Shown: one piece after another, positions 1 through 9,313 of the stretch | Layout of the letters: every line of letters starts with the position of its first letter | How positions within the stretch are numbered: position 1 is the stretch's first letter | From: Paenibacillus agricola | GTDB taxonomy: Bacteria; Bacillota; Bacilli; Paenibacillales; NBRC-103111 | Direction: 5' to 3' | NCBI RefSeq assembly: GCF_011440305.1 | Contig: NZ_JAAOIW010000007.1 | Coordinates: 248,001 to 312,000 of the forward strand | Length of the DNA stretch: 64,000 nucleotides | Translations under genes and position numbers: made by a program | Notes under the pieces: model-generated | What the model was told of the DNA's origin: nothing | Databases searched by the model: none | Seen by the model: the letters and a program-made list of their open reading frames with translations, nothing else

Positions 1-673
1 CGGTCAATATATGTATTCTACTAGCACCGATGGTATTTATGTGCATCTGTACAATGACAATGAATCCAAATTAGATTTGATCGATAACCAGGTAATACTG
101 ACCCAAAAAACCGAATATCCGTGGGATGGGCATATCGGTATTACGGTAAATCCCGAGAACGATGCGGAATTTATGATCGCGTTGAGAAGACCCGGTTGGT
201 GCCAAAACGCGGAGATCAAAGTAAACAACGCTGTAATTGATGTCGAAGTTCGCAAAGGGTATTGGATTGTAAACCGCTTGTGGAAACAAGGCGATGTTAT
301 CGAAATCATTCTTGATATGCCGGTCCAACGAATTGAAACGCATCCGTCCGTTCGAACTAATACCGCTAAAGTTGCCTTACAACGCGGACCTATTGTATAT
401 TGCTTTGAAGAAATCGACAATGCCAAGGATTTGAACGATGTTTCCCTTGTGTCGGATGCCGATATATCTGCTCGTTATGAGGAGGATTTACTGGGCGGTG
501 TCGTGACTTTGGAAACGAAGGGCCGCAGACGCGATACATCCACCTGGGACGGACAGCTTTATCAGCCTGTGAAAAGCGAGAAAATGGACATTACTATCAA
601 AGCAGTGCCATATTTCGCTTGGGCCAATCGCGGACCAGGGGAAATGGTGGTTTGGGTAAAGCAGGAGGAATAA
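1..673 (+). CDS. GH127-type beta-L-arabinofuranosidase, C-terminal part (cut by window edge)
   Basis: The reading frame is open from the first bases, so the gene begins outside the window; about 223 C-terminal residues are present. The family (GH127, formerly DUF1680) removes beta-L-arabinofuranose from plant glycans and is normally about 650 residues. The tail is characteristic: a beta-sandwich region with LRRPGW, a GYW followed by a W-x-x-GD pattern, VALQRGPIVYCFE, and the terminal motif PYFAWANRGPGEM. The catalytic domain is not visible, so the activity is inferred from the C-terminal modules only. It converges on the downstream kinase gene, with a terminator-like hairpin between them. The neighbouring minus-strand sugar importers fit an enzyme acting on plant polysaccharide. 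Confidence 0.85.
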   Translation, partial: GQYMYSTSTDGIYVHLYNDNESKLDLIDNQVILTQKTEYPWDGHIGITVNPENDAEFMIALRRPGWCQNAEIKVNNAVIDVEVRKGYWIVNRLWKQGDVIEIILDMPVQRIETHPSVRTNTAKVALQRGPIVYCFEEIDNAKDLNDVSLVSDADISARYEEDLLGGVVTLETKGRRRDTSTWDGQLYQPVKSEKMDITIKAVPYFAWANRGPGEMVVWVKQEE

Positions 674-698
674 GTTAAAGCGGTGGCATTGGAAAGTG

Positions 699-726
699 GG
701 GACCTCCGACATCCTATTGGAGGCCC
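699..726 (+). terminator. Hairpin terminator after the GH127 gene
   Basis: An eight-base-pair stem (GGG-A-CCTCC against GGAGGCCC, one bulged A) with an 11-nt loop is followed by a pyrimidine run ending CCCTTTTC. It lies between two converging genes, 26 nt after the GH127 stop codon. The U-tract is modest. Confidence 0.6.
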
Positions 727-735
727 TCTCCCTTT

Positions 736-2547
736 TCATAAAGGCAGCCCAATCGTGATCTTAGTCCCTTGCGACGGCTCCGATTGAATATTAATATCAT
801 ACTCTTCTCCATAAATGATAAGAATCCGGTTGCGGACGTTACTAATCCCAATAGATGTTTGGCTCGTATTTAATAATTTCCATATTTTTTCTTTCGTCAT
901 GCCGACGCCATTATCGTCTACACTGTAATACCTTTTGTCGCCCTCTATCCAGCAAGTAATGGTTAGACATCCCTTCTGGTCCATTTCCTGAAACCCATGA
1001 ATCAGAGCATTTTCAACCAGCGGCTGCAGAAAAAACTTCGGTACGGTATACTCGTACAAACGGGGGTCAATTGAATACTTAAGCTCAAATTGGTTCTCAA
1101 ACCTCTTGCTCATGATGTGAATATAGCATTTGGTGTACTCCATATCCTGATAGAACAGCACGACGCCGTCGTTAGCCTTCAAAGAGTACTTAAGCATCGT
1201 GGACAAGCTCATGATTAGCTCGCTGGTTTCATCCTGCCCGTTCCTAATCAGCTTTAGATTAATAATATTCAACGTATTGTACATAAAATGGGGATTCAAC
1301 TGCAGGTTCAAAGCTTTGATCTCAGCCTCTTTTTTTAAAATCGTATTTTTATAGTTTTCCTTGATCAGTGCCTGGATTCTTCGGTTCATGCTGTTAAATT
1401 TATGGATTAATTTCTTGAATTCATAGCTGCCTTCCGCAGGGATCTTAATATCGAAATTTCCTCTGCCCATTTTTCTGATGGCCGAAGTCAGCGAATTGAT
1501 AGGTCGGGCTATCATGCCAGATAAAAGGTAAGAAATCAGCAGCGGAATAATCATCACTATGGCCAACGCCGAGAACAAATTATATTTGATTGCAGGCATA
1601 ACATCTTGAATTAAAAAATTTTCCTGCATAGTAATAATAGAGACCCAATCCGTAATTTTGGAGGTGTCGTAGATGACAATCATCTTTTTGCCATCGATTT
1701 CAACGACATTAATCCCGCTTTTCTTCTCATAGATGCTGGCGAGCCACGGATACTGCTCATACTTACCCAGCTTGGTTTTGTCCGGATGAGTTACGATACG
1801 ACCTTCCTTCGTCACAATGAAATAATCCATATGATTGATCGGAATGTTATTTTTAAATATTTTATCGAAAAACTTATCGTTGATATTGATTAAAAGCACC
1901 GGATGCTCCGCTATCCTTCCCCCGTTTGTCCCTCTGAATTTTATGGTATTGGAATTGACGAGCTTGACTGCAGAAAACATATACTTGTAGTCGAAGCTTA
2001 CATGTTCCATTTCCGGCTGATTAAACAGCTCAACGAAGTTATAGGTTGGAACCCATGTTAATTTGCCCTCAGCAGCAAGCGCGCTATCATAAAGCTCTGT
2101 TTTATTAAATGTATCTTTGGGGATGTAATCCTTGGCGGCGGAGCTGTTGCCGAAAACATAATCACTGGTTGCCAAGCTCACGGAATAAATATCAGGTGAA
2201 GCAAAAAAATATTTATTCAAGATATTGTTGATTTTATGATCCAGCTCGTACACCTCATAAGTATCAGCAGAATTATAGGTTTTGGACAGTAAATCTTCAA
2301 GGTTGGCATCGATCACAAAATTTAGACTATATTCTTTGATTCGTTCGAGCTTGGAGTCTATGCTTTCATTGTTTTTTACTAATATTTCATGCAAGTTGTT
2401 TTTGACAATATCGGAAACGAAATTTTTGGTCGTTATAAAATAATTCAAGCCGAGAACGCCTATTGGTATCGTGATCAGCAAAATGTAAGTCAGCAGGATC
2501 CTTTGCTTGATGCCCAAATAATTAAATAAATGGGTCAGTTTTTTCAC
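736..2547 (-). CDS. Sensor histidine kinase, YesM family
   Basis: Membrane-bound sensor of a two-component system, 603 residues. TM1 lies at about 15-37, then an extracellular Cache-like sensor of about 280 residues, TM2 at about 323-346, a HAMP segment, the His_kinase phosphoacceptor motif NPHF (H420), the N box QPLVENALIHG (508-518) and the G box DNGVGM (545-550). The length is normal for the family. The start is GTG, preceded by AAGGTG. The paired response regulator ends 16 nt upstream and is read in the same direction. YesM kinases usually sense the sugar, or binding-protein status, of an adjacent importer, and the importer genes follow immediately upstream at 4.4-7.6 kb. The ligand cannot be read from sequence. 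Confidence 0.93.
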   Translation of the reverse strand: MKKLTHLFNYLGIKQRILLTYILLITIPIGVLGLNYFITTKNFVSDIVKNNLHEILVKNNESIDSKLERIKEYSLNFVIDANLEDLLSKTYNSADTYEVYELDHKINNILNKYFFASPDIYSVSLATSDYVFGNSSAAKDYIPKDTFNKTELYDSALAAEGKLTWVPTYNFVELFNQPEMEHVSFDYKYMFSAVKLVNSNTIKFRGTNGGRIAEHPVLLININDKFFDKIFKNNIPINHMDYFIVTKEGRIVTHPDKTKLGKYEQYPWLASIYEKKSGINVVEIDGKKMIVIYDTSKITDWVSIITMQENFLIQDVMPAIKYNLFSALAIVMIIPLLISYLLSGMIARPINSLTSAIRKMGRGNFDIKIPAEGSYEFKKLIHKFNSMNRRIQALIKENYKNTILKKEAEIKALNLQLNPHFMYNTLNIINLKLIRNGQDETSELIMSLSTMLKYSLKANDGVVLFYQDMEYTKCYIHIMSKRFENQFELKYSIDPRLYEYTVPKFFLQPLVENALIHGFQEMDQKGCLTITCWIEGDKRYYSVDDNGVGMTKEKIWKLLNTSQTSIGISNVRNRILIIYGEEYDINIQSEPSQGTKITIGLPL

Positions 2548-2563
2548 TCACACCTTACTCCCC

Positions 2564-4183
2564 TCATTGATCGACTAATAGCTGCCTGTATTTATAAGGT
2601 GATACGCCCACATTTCGCTTGAATATTTTGATCAAATAAGCCGAGTCGTTGTAACCAACCTTGCATGCAATCGTGTAAACCTTTTCATTACTAGTTTTTA
2701 ATAAAAGCTGTGCTTTCTGTATCCTTACATTTGTCAAATATTCTGAATAGCTGATACCCGCGTAAGTTTTGAACAGATTGCTTAAATAGGACGGATTGAA
2801 ATAAAATATACCGGCCAGTGTTTCGAGGGAAATATCCTCCATATAGTTCTCTTCAATGTACTTTTTGCACTTCTGGATGAGGACATAGTTTTTGTTTACA
2901 TCCCGACTTTTTCTCAAGCCTACCAGCTTCTCGGCGATTCCTTTGATTGTTTTTCTTAGTTCTATATAGTTGTTGCAATCGTTGATTTCCTCCGTCACTT
3001 GTTCCATCAACTCATTATAGTAACTGTCCAAGGAAGAAATATTGGTCATCTTCATCATATTTAACGCGATATAGACGAAATACTCCTTCAGCCGGTTCGG
3101 TTTAATAAATATTTTTTTGCTGTATAGAAGATCGAATGTGTCATTGACTATGGCATAAATTTGCGCAATATTTTCGTTTTTAACCTCATTCGTCAGCTTT
3201 TTTTCTAACTCGTACACGTTGAACTGCTCCGTTTGGCCAGCTTTAACAATCAACTGGGGGTAAAAAAAGCATTTCCCGCTTTCCGAATAAAAGCTGTAAT
3301 CCAATGCGCTGACTGCCTGCTCGTAGCAATGGTGGACGGATTGCAGCATATCGTCGGAATTACCGCTTATACACATCGTTAAAGGCAATCCCAGCTCGCT
3401 TTCCGTATATTCAATAAGCTCATTCAGCTTCCTCTCTAGATTTCCCAATCCTAAACAAAGCTTATTGTTGGCGGAAAATACGGTGACAACCAGATCGTTT
3501 CGCGATTCCAACAGGAAGGAAATTACACCGCCGTCATTTTGAAACACGTCTTTCATTTTTGCTTTAAGATGGTTTTGCAAGCTGGCAATCTCTTCCGGCT
3601 TAAACAGGCCAGCTAGCCTTTTATACTTCTCGATCTTCGTCACGAATACAGCTCCGGAACCTGCCAATGGAAAGGCTTCCAACAATTCATTAAGCTCGTT
3701 TATGCTTACATCGTGCTGCACCCATTTATTGAGCAGATGCTCCAAATAAACCGGCACCGATGTGTCCAGTTTCTTCAATAGCAACTGCTTCCCTTCCAAC
3801 TCCTCATGCTTTTTTTCCATTTGACCGTCAATCCGTGTAAACAGACACTCCAAACCAGCCTTGGAAATGGGCTTGACCAAATATTCGAACACGCCGAATT
3901 CGATAGCTTTTTGCGCATATTGAAACTCACCGTACCCGCTCAGTATGACCACCATAATGTCTTTATTTAATTGCATAATTTTTTCCGTTAATTCGAGACC
4001 GTCCATTTGCGGCATGCGAATATCCGTTATAATGACGTCCGCTTCATGGGTTTCCGCATATTCCAGAGCTTTGCCGGCAGATGTAGTGGCAAACACTTGA
4101 ATGTCAGGCCTCAGATGCCGAATGATGGCTGCCATTTCGTTTACTTGCCCTGGTTCATCATCTACGATGATCATTTTTATCAT
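2564..4183 (-). CDS. AraC-type response regulator, YesN family
   Basis: Cytoplasmic transcription factor of about 539 residues. An N-terminal receiver domain has the acidic pair DD near residue 8, phosphoacceptor D54 in the TDIRMPQMDG context and the conserved lysine in YLVKP. A long linker follows, and two C-terminal AraC helix-turn-helix motifs occupy the last 100 residues (NPSYLSNLFK and VGYNDSAYLIKIFKRNVG). An upstream GTG at 4192 lies inside the Shine-Dalgarno AGGTGG, so I chose ATG 4183, five bases after it. It is cotranscribed with the kinase and probably activates the importer genes that precede it at 4.4-7.6 kb. Confidence 0.93.
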   Translation of the reverse strand: MIKMIIVDDEPGQVNEMAAIIRHLRPDIQVFATTSAGKALEYAETHEADVIITDIRMPQMDGLELTEKIMQLNKDIMVVILSGYGEFQYAQKAIEFGVFEYLVKPISKAGLECLFTRIDGQMEKKHEELEGKQLLLKKLDTSVPVYLEHLLNKWVQHDVSINELNELLEAFPLAGSGAVFVTKIEKYKRLAGLFKPEEIASLQNHLKAKMKDVFQNDGGVISFLLESRNDLVVTVFSANNKLCLGLGNLERKLNELIEYTESELGLPLTMCISGNSDDMLQSVHHCYEQAVSALDYSFYSESGKCFFYPQLIVKAGQTEQFNVYELEKKLTNEVKNENIAQIYAIVNDTFDLLYSKKIFIKPNRLKEYFVYIALNMMKMTNISSLDSYYNELMEQVTEEINDCNNYIELRKTIKGIAEKLVGLRKSRDVNKNYVLIQKCKKYIEENYMEDISLETLAGIFYFNPSYLSNLFKTYAGISYSEYLTNVRIQKAQLLLKTSNEKVYTIACKVGYNDSAYLIKIFKRNVGVSPYKYRQLLVDQ

Positions 4184-4374
4184 AGGAACCACCTGTATCG
4201 CATGAATTTTTAAAATTTCCGTATGAAATTACAACTGGATCGAGGTTCGGACTTTAACCACGTTGTCTTAAGATAATGAAGGATTCTCCGATTTTTGTCA
4301 ATGAGGCAAAAAAAGGAAAACCCTTCGGGAAGTTATGCTATTCCACCATTCCAATAGCTGGTTGGCAGACTGGA

Positions 4375-5220
4375 CTATCCTTTGATACCGGAGGTTGCTA
4401 TACCTTCAACAAAATATCTTTGCCCAATAAAAAACAGGATAATAACGGGCACCAATACGACGGTAGCTGCCGCCATCAATAAATGCCATTGCGCGGCATA
4501 ATTGCCAATAAAGGTACGCAGACCGAGCTGCAGCGTATACTTCTCCTCACCGTTGAGATAAATAAGCGGGCCAACGAAATCGTTCCAGGTGTTTAAAAAG
4601 GTAAATAGTCCTGTAGAGATGAGCGCTGGTTTAGATAAGGGAACAATGATCGTTGCATAAATTTTAAAATGTCCGGCACCGTCCATGAACGCCGCTTCGT
4701 CCAATTCCTTGGGCAAAGATCGAAAAAATTGCCTCAACAGGAAAATATTGAACATCCCTCCGCCGATAATGCTCATTGTACCTACACCAAACCATGACGG
4801 GAGAATGAGCGGCACGTACGTATTGACCAGATTCAGATTTTTCCACATAATAAAATTCGGAATCAAGGTTGCGAAGTACGGGAGCATCAGGCTTGTCATG
4901 ATGATGGCAAACACTAATTCTCTGCCCGGCCAATTAATTCTCGATAACCCGTAAGCGCTCAGCGAGCAGGAAATCAGGATTCCAGCCACACAGGACACAA
5001 CAATGATACCAGTATTAAGAAAATAGCGTCCGAAAGGAAGCACGGTCAATGCCTCGGCATAGTTTTCGAATCGAAACGGACTCGGAATCCAGACCAGTGG
5101 ATATTGGAATATTTGGTTCATGTCCATCAGGGAGCTTCTGATCAACCAGTAAAACGGAACCAAGCACACTGCGGCCCCCACATACAGCAGGAGGTATATG
5201 ATTACTCTGCTTAGCTTCAT
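4375..5220 (-). CDS. Sugar ABC importer permease, MalG/YesQ type
   Basis: Inner-membrane subunit of a CUT1-family carbohydrate importer, 281 residues with six predicted membrane helices. The EAA loop, which docks the ATPase, reads ELDEAAFMDGAGHFKIYATIIVPLSKP, and the family tail RYFVEGIATSGIKG is present. Its ATG overlaps the stop codon of the preceding permease gene by one base (TAATG), so translation is coupled. No ATPase gene is in the cluster. CUT1 importers of this type usually share a housekeeping MsmX-like ATPase encoded elsewhere; that is inference here. Confidence 0.93.
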   Translation of the reverse strand: MKLSRVIIYLLLYVGAAVCLVPFYWLIRSSLMDMNQIFQYPLVWIPSPFRFENYAEALTVLPFGRYFLNTGIIVVSCVAGILISCSLSAYGLSRINWPGRELVFAIIMTSLMLPYFATLIPNFIMWKNLNLVNTYVPLILPSWFGVGTMSIIGGGMFNIFLLRQFFRSLPKELDEAAFMDGAGHFKIYATIIVPLSKPALISTGLFTFLNTWNDFVGPLIYLNGEEKYTLQLGLRTFIGNYAAQWHLLMAAATVVLVPVIILFFIGQRYFVEGIATSGIKG

Positions 5221-6161
5221 TAATTGTCACCTCCGTAGAAGACCCACTTTTTAGAAGTTTTGAACGCGATGATTGTACAAAATGCAACAAAGCCGAATAG
5301 CAGCCATGAGATAGCAAACGCTCCGCCCAGATTCTGAAACTCAAACGCTTCCCTGAACAAGTAATACACATAGAAGAGACTCGCGTTATTGGGTCCGCCC
5401 TGTGTAATAATGTAAGCCTGCAAAAACGCCTGAATGCTGGCAATCATATGCATGACTGCGTTGAAGAATATAATCGGTGTCATTAGCGGCAATGTAATAT
5501 GGAAAAATTTCGCGATCACGTTGCCTCCATCCACTTCAATCGCTTCATACAATTCGCCCGGAATGCCTTGCAGCCCGGCCAGAAACACCACCATAATACT
5601 GCCGGTAGTCCATACTGCCATCATAACAAGTGACGGGATAACCGAATCCTGCCCGAATACCCACTTGCTTGTTGGCAAGCCCGCAGATTGGAGTACGGTA
5701 TTAAAAAGCCCGAAGTCCGGACTCATCAACCACATCCAGATCATCGTCGTAGCTACCATAGGCACAATGGTCGGCATATAAAAAATGATTCTGAAAAATT
5801 GCCAGCCCTTAACCTTTTGATTTAACAATACCGCCAGCAAAAAAGACGCTATGATCCCCGCAGGTACGTTTAACAGCACAAAATAAAGAGTTACTTTAAT
5901 CGCCTGATAAAAAAAAGGGTCTACTCCCATAATCAGCCGTGAATAGTTGGCCACCCCAACAAACCGCGTTTCTTTCATTACAGAGTAATCGGTGAAGCTT
6001 AATACTAAGCTTGCAATCATGGGACCGATGGAAAAAATGAGAAAACCCAGAATGGCTGGTGAAGTAAATAAAAGTCCCGCGATCAGATTTCTTTTCTTTG
6101 AAGTCATAACCGACTTTTTTTTATGTTTGACTGCCGGGGCAGTTCCAGTGATCGTACTCAT
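5220..6161 (-). CDS. Sugar ABC importer permease, MalF/LplB type
   Basis: Partner permease of 313 residues. A short basic cytoplasmic N-terminus is followed by six membrane segments. The EAA loop is GELYEAIEVDGGNVIAKFFHITLPLMTP. The neighbouring pattern LQGIPGELYEA is typical of UgpA/LplB-like proteins. The gene lies between the binding-protein gene, from which it is separated by an 80-nt gap containing a strong hairpin, and the second permease, with which it overlaps. The hairpin likely lowers permease expression relative to the binding protein. The substrate is probably an oligosaccharide or pectin/arabinan fragment, judged only from the nearby GH127 enzyme. Confidence 0.93.
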   Translation of the reverse strand: MSTITGTAPAVKHKKKSVMTSKKRNLIAGLLFTSPAILGFLIFSIGPMIASLVLSFTDYSVMKETRFVGVANYSRLIMGVDPFFYQAIKVTLYFVLLNVPAGIIASFLLAVLLNQKVKGWQFFRIIFYMPTIVPMVATTMIWMWLMSPDFGLFNTVLQSAGLPTSKWVFGQDSVIPSLVMMAVWTTGSIMVVFLAGLQGIPGELYEAIEVDGGNVIAKFFHITLPLMTPIIFFNAVMHMIASIQAFLQAYIITQGGPNNASLFYVYYLFREAFEFQNLGGAFAISWLLFGFVAFCTIIAFKTSKKWVFYGGDN

Positions 6162-6193
6162 CCACTCACCCTCTATATTGAAATTTAGTAAAG

Positions 6194-6223
6194 GGGGAGG
6201 TCGGGAATCTCCCGAGCCTCCCC
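6194..6223 (-). terminator. Intercistronic hairpin (attenuator) between binding protein and permease genes
   Basis: Thirteen paired bases with one bulge and a three-base loop (arms GGGGAGG-TCGGGA and TCCCGA-G-CCTCCCC) sit 17 nt after the binding-protein stop and before the permease start. On the minus strand the stem is followed by CTTTAC, a weak U-tract, so partial read-through or 3'-end protection of the binding-protein mRNA is likely. Confidence 0.65.
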
Positions 6224-6240
6224 AATACCATAAGCTATTG

Positions 6241-7620
6241 CTAGTTATATCTTCCCATAATCAGCTTGCTTACTTCGGCTTCTATCCCTTTCAGCGCCTG
6301 TTCAGCCGTCGTTTGACCCAAGTATGTTCGCTCGATTGCGGGCTGTACCAAAGCGTTGATTTTCGCGAAGTTTTTCACATAAGCGGAAGGCAGTTTATGT
6401 GTATGATTCAGGCTCGGCTCCATAATGGCTTCCTTATAGCCTTCGGGATGCGCCGGTTTTACGTCCGCCCATTTGGCAACGAGCGCCGGTTCGGTATACC
6501 ATTTTTTCATTAAAGGCATCCACAAACCGTTGGCGTGAAGCTCCAACGCCGACTCCGGATTGTTCAAATATTTCCAGAACGTGTAAGCTTCCTCCGGATG
6601 CTTGGTTGATTTAAAGATCGACATCGTGCCCGTGCTCGTCGCAGTGGCATTCATTTTGATTTTCGGCAGGATACCAATGCCGAAATTCATCCCGCTTTGG
6701 GCCAAATCGAGAAGCACCCACTGGCCGGTTAGTAAAATCGCCACCTGCTTCGATTGTAAGCTTGCCGCGCCGGCAGGGATTGATTTAGCCTCGACCGGTG
6801 AAGGGGCGACATGATACTTATGGATCAGATCGGCCATCTTTTGTATGGCATCTATGCTTTCCGGCTTGGTTAAGCCGAAGCTTTTGCCGTCCTCGGAAAT
6901 ATAATCGCCACCTGCCGAGAACACCATCTGCATGTAACCGGTATAAGTCGGATCAAAGCTGATGCCGTACTGCTTGATCTTGGTTTTGTCAAATGCCGGA
7001 TCGAGGGCGTTTTTACCGTTGTGGTCAATCGTAAGCTTTCTCGCAACCTCGACAAATTGATCCCAACTGAAAGCTTGCTCTGCTTTGGTCGGCAAGTCCG
7101 CTACGCCCGCCGCCTTTAACATATCCTTGTTATAAAAGAGCCCGTACGCTTCCTTCGCGGTAAACATACCGAATGATTTTCCGGGCGCCCAGTCGATAAA
7201 GGCATGATCCAAAAACTCGTCCTTTTTCAGAGTAGAATCCTTGTCGATAAACTCTAATATGTTGTAGAGCTTTCCTTCTTCCGCCCAAGGCAGCGCCATA
7301 AGGTCCCTAACATAGCCGAGATCTGGAGCCTCGTTGCCGGCCACCATCGCCGTTAATTTGGTGTCATAATCAGCTGGAATGTGCTGGGCGTCGATTTTAA
7401 TATTATTGTGTTTTTCTTGGAACGTTTTAACCGCATTGTCCATCGCTTTTTTCTCATAGGTGCTTCCCCAAAAAGTAAATTTCAGCGTCACCGGCTGCTT
7501 CCCGTTATCCGCTACGTTATTGGACGGTGTCCCCGTTCCACTGGAACAACCCACCACAACCAAGATAAAGCTCAATAACAATGCCACAAACAATCTGCTT
7601 TTGCTCATCGCTTTTTTCAT
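6241..7620 (-). CDS. Sugar-binding lipoprotein of ABC importer (family 1 solute-binding protein)
   Basis: Extracellular substrate receptor of 459 residues anchored to the membrane as a lipoprotein. A basic n-region and hydrophobic core end in the lipobox VVVGC (cysteine near residue 25), then a Ser/Thr/Asn-rich spacer. The mature domain shows the CUT1 binding-protein pattern: LKFTFWGSTYEKKAMDNAVKTF near its start, then DLGYVRDL and, later, ATSTGTMSIFKSTKHPEEAYTFWKYL. It is the first gene of the transporter operon and is followed by a stable hairpin. Upstream lies a cre-like site at 7697-7711, suggesting CcpA control. The sugar is not determinable from sequence. Confidence 0.93.
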   Translation of the reverse strand: MKKAMSKSRLFVALLLSFILVVVGCSSGTGTPSNNVADNGKQPVTLKFTFWGSTYEKKAMDNAVKTFQEKHNNIKIDAQHIPADYDTKLTAMVAGNEAPDLGYVRDLMALPWAEEGKLYNILEFIDKDSTLKKDEFLDHAFIDWAPGKSFGMFTAKEAYGLFYNKDMLKAAGVADLPTKAEQAFSWDQFVEVARKLTIDHNGKNALDPAFDKTKIKQYGISFDPTYTGYMQMVFSAGGDYISEDGKSFGLTKPESIDAIQKMADLIHKYHVAPSPVEAKSIPAGAASLQSKQVAILLTGQWVLLDLAQSGMNFGIGILPKIKMNATATSTGTMSIFKSTKHPEEAYTFWKYLNNPESALELHANGLWMPLMKKWYTEPALVAKWADVKPAHPEGYKEAIMEPSLNHTHKLPSAYVKNFAKINALVQPAIERTYLGQTTAEQALKGIEAEVSKLIMGRYN

Positions 7621-7696
7621 TGCAGAACCTCCGCCATCAAATTTTTGCTGACTTCTCTTTACTGACCGTTCCCTTTCAACCGTTCTGATACTAACA

Positions 7697-7711
7697 AAAA
7701 AACGCTTTCAA
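7697..7711 (-). promoter_or_regulatory. cre-like site upstream of the sugar-binding protein gene
   Basis: Read on the minus strand the site is TTGAAAGCGTTTTTT, matching 14 of 15 positions of the catabolite-responsive element consensus WTGWAARCGYWWWCW. It lies 77-91 nt before the ATG. A TATAAT hexamer at 7764-7769 further upstream could be the -10 box, which would put the cre in the transcribed leader. CcpA itself is not encoded in the window. Confidence 0.6.
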
Positions 7712-7854
7712 AACCATCCTTTCCGACCAAAATGAACAGCCTGTATCTCTTATGAATGGTTAAATTATATCGCTCGGAAAAGGACAAAAAATAATAATAT
7801 TTTTGTAAAACTGCATTTATTATAGATGTTCACAAAAAAAATCGCTCCAAATAG

Positions 7855-7881
7855 TAAAAACCGGCAGCAAGAGCTACCGGT
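7855..7881 (-). terminator. Intrinsic terminator of the second sugar importer operon
   Basis: A nine-base-pair stem (ACCGGTAGC / GCTGCCGGT, one G-T pair) with a TCTT loop is followed by five T residues on the minus strand. It lies 17 nt after the stop codon of the binding-protein gene. Confidence 0.85.
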
Positions 7882-7897
7882 TCATGTATGAGTTTAA

Positions 7898-9268
7898 TTA
7901 TTTGTTTAACGAAGCGCGCGGATCAAAATCCGGAATGACAATACGCTTAACGTTACCCGCCTTTTCTTCCTTGTCTAGCCCGTCATTATAACGCTTGTTC
8001 AAATCCTCAATCCCTTCGTCTAAAGGAGTTAAGCCGAGAATCGATTCCGCAATGACACTCTGCCATGTCTTGCCTTCCACTTTATGTGATAAATCCATAG
8101 GCCAGATTGTGTCATCCTTAGGTGCAAAATCGGCAAGATTCTTCAAAGTAGGTGTCTTCGCTTTACTTAGAACACTAGGAACAACACTAATGCCTTTCCC
8201 TTGCTCATAGTAAGGAACAAGCACATCATCGCTGTACAAGTAATTCATAACCTCAAAGGTTTCTTTCTTATGCTTGCTCTGTGCCGACATATACCACCAC
8301 ACACCGGCGTTATTCACGTAGTTAGCACCTTTATAAGGTTGTGTGCCGTCAACGGTAGGCACTTGAGCTACACCCCAATTAATCTTGGTCGGGAACTGGA
8401 CATCATAAACGGAAGGCTCAGAGGAAAGAGATAGATACATACCGACCTTGCCTGCAGCAAACTGGTTTCTTAACGGATCGATATCCAAATTCTCATAACC
8501 TGGCAACATGCTCTTATCATCAACAATTTGCTTCAAAGCTTTAGCATATGGAGCCAGGACAGAAAAATCATATTTACCCGTCTTCCAGTCGTAGAAGTTT
8601 TTGCCGTCTAAGCGGGCCATTGGAAGAAGTGCTCTTTCGAAAGCGGATGTCGGATTCTTCATGTTGAGACCAAACCCGTAGGCATCTTCAGATTTACCGG
8701 CTTCAGTTATTCTCTTAGCATAGTCCACCATTTCGCTTAGCGATTTCGGCGGTTCCGTGATTCCGGCCTTAGCAAACAAGTCCTTATTGTAAATCACACG
8801 CCAAGTTGTCCCATAGTTGGGAAGGCTATAGGTATGGCCGTCCAAGTAGTTTTGACGGTCGAGTTTGAGCAAACTATCACCATAGCGCTGCTTAATATCC
8901 GGAGTCAAATAGGTGTCAAGAGGCTCGATTACCTTCATCTTTACCATGTCTTCCAATCTAAGCTTCATCTTGGCATTCATCAGATCCGGCGCATCACCGC
9001 TTTGCATAGCCGTTTGAAGCGCCTGTTCGTAGTTGTCAGTCATAACCTGATAATCGATTTCGATATTGCTCTTGTTTGTATCGTTAAATATTTGTATCTT
9101 TTCCTTTAGCAAGCTGACATCCGTCCGATTATTGCTCCAAATACTAACTTTTACTTTCTGTCCGGACTCGGCAGAACCTGCGCTTGGGGCAGGTGTAGGA
9201 GCACAAGCGGAAGTCAATAGCGAAGCTAATGCCGCGACAAGTGTTATTTTGGCGTAGCGTTTTTTCAT
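7898..9268 (-). CDS. Sugar-binding lipoprotein of second ABC importer
   Basis: Extracellular family 1 solute-binding protein of 456 residues. The signal peptide ends in the lipobox LTSAC (cysteine near residue 21), followed by a Pro/Ala/Ser spacer. The mature domain opens with KVSIWSNNRTDVSLLKEKI and contains GDAPDLMNAK and YSLPNYGTTWRVIYNKDLFAKAGI, standard for CUT1 receptors. It is the last gene of its operon, after the two permeases, but a 170-nt gap upstream carries what looks like its own promoter with an overlapping cre-like site (9314-9342). An intrinsic terminator follows. This gene order, with the receptor last and separately promoted, would let it be made in excess. Confidence 0.93.
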   Translation of the reverse strand: MKKRYAKITLVAALASLLTSACAPTPAPSAGSAESGQKVKVSIWSNNRTDVSLLKEKIQIFNDTNKSNIEIDYQVMTDNYEQALQTAMQSGDAPDLMNAKMKLRLEDMVKMKVIEPLDTYLTPDIKQRYGDSLLKLDRQNYLDGHTYSLPNYGTTWRVIYNKDLFAKAGITEPPKSLSEMVDYAKRITEAGKSEDAYGFGLNMKNPTSAFERALLPMARLDGKNFYDWKTGKYDFSVLAPYAKALKQIVDDKSMLPGYENLDIDPLRNQFAAGKVGMYLSLSSEPSVYDVQFPTKINWGVAQVPTVDGTQPYKGANYVNNAGVWWYMSAQSKHKKETFEVMNYLYSDDVLVPYYEQGKGISVVPSVLSKAKTPTLKNLADFAPKDDTIWPMDLSHKVEGKTWQSVIAESILGLTPLDEGIEDLNKRYNDGLDKEEKAGNVKRIVIPDFDPRASLNK

Positions 9269-9313
9269 AATAAGTATATCCCCCTAATGTGTTGACCATG
9301 TATTTGTAGGTAC

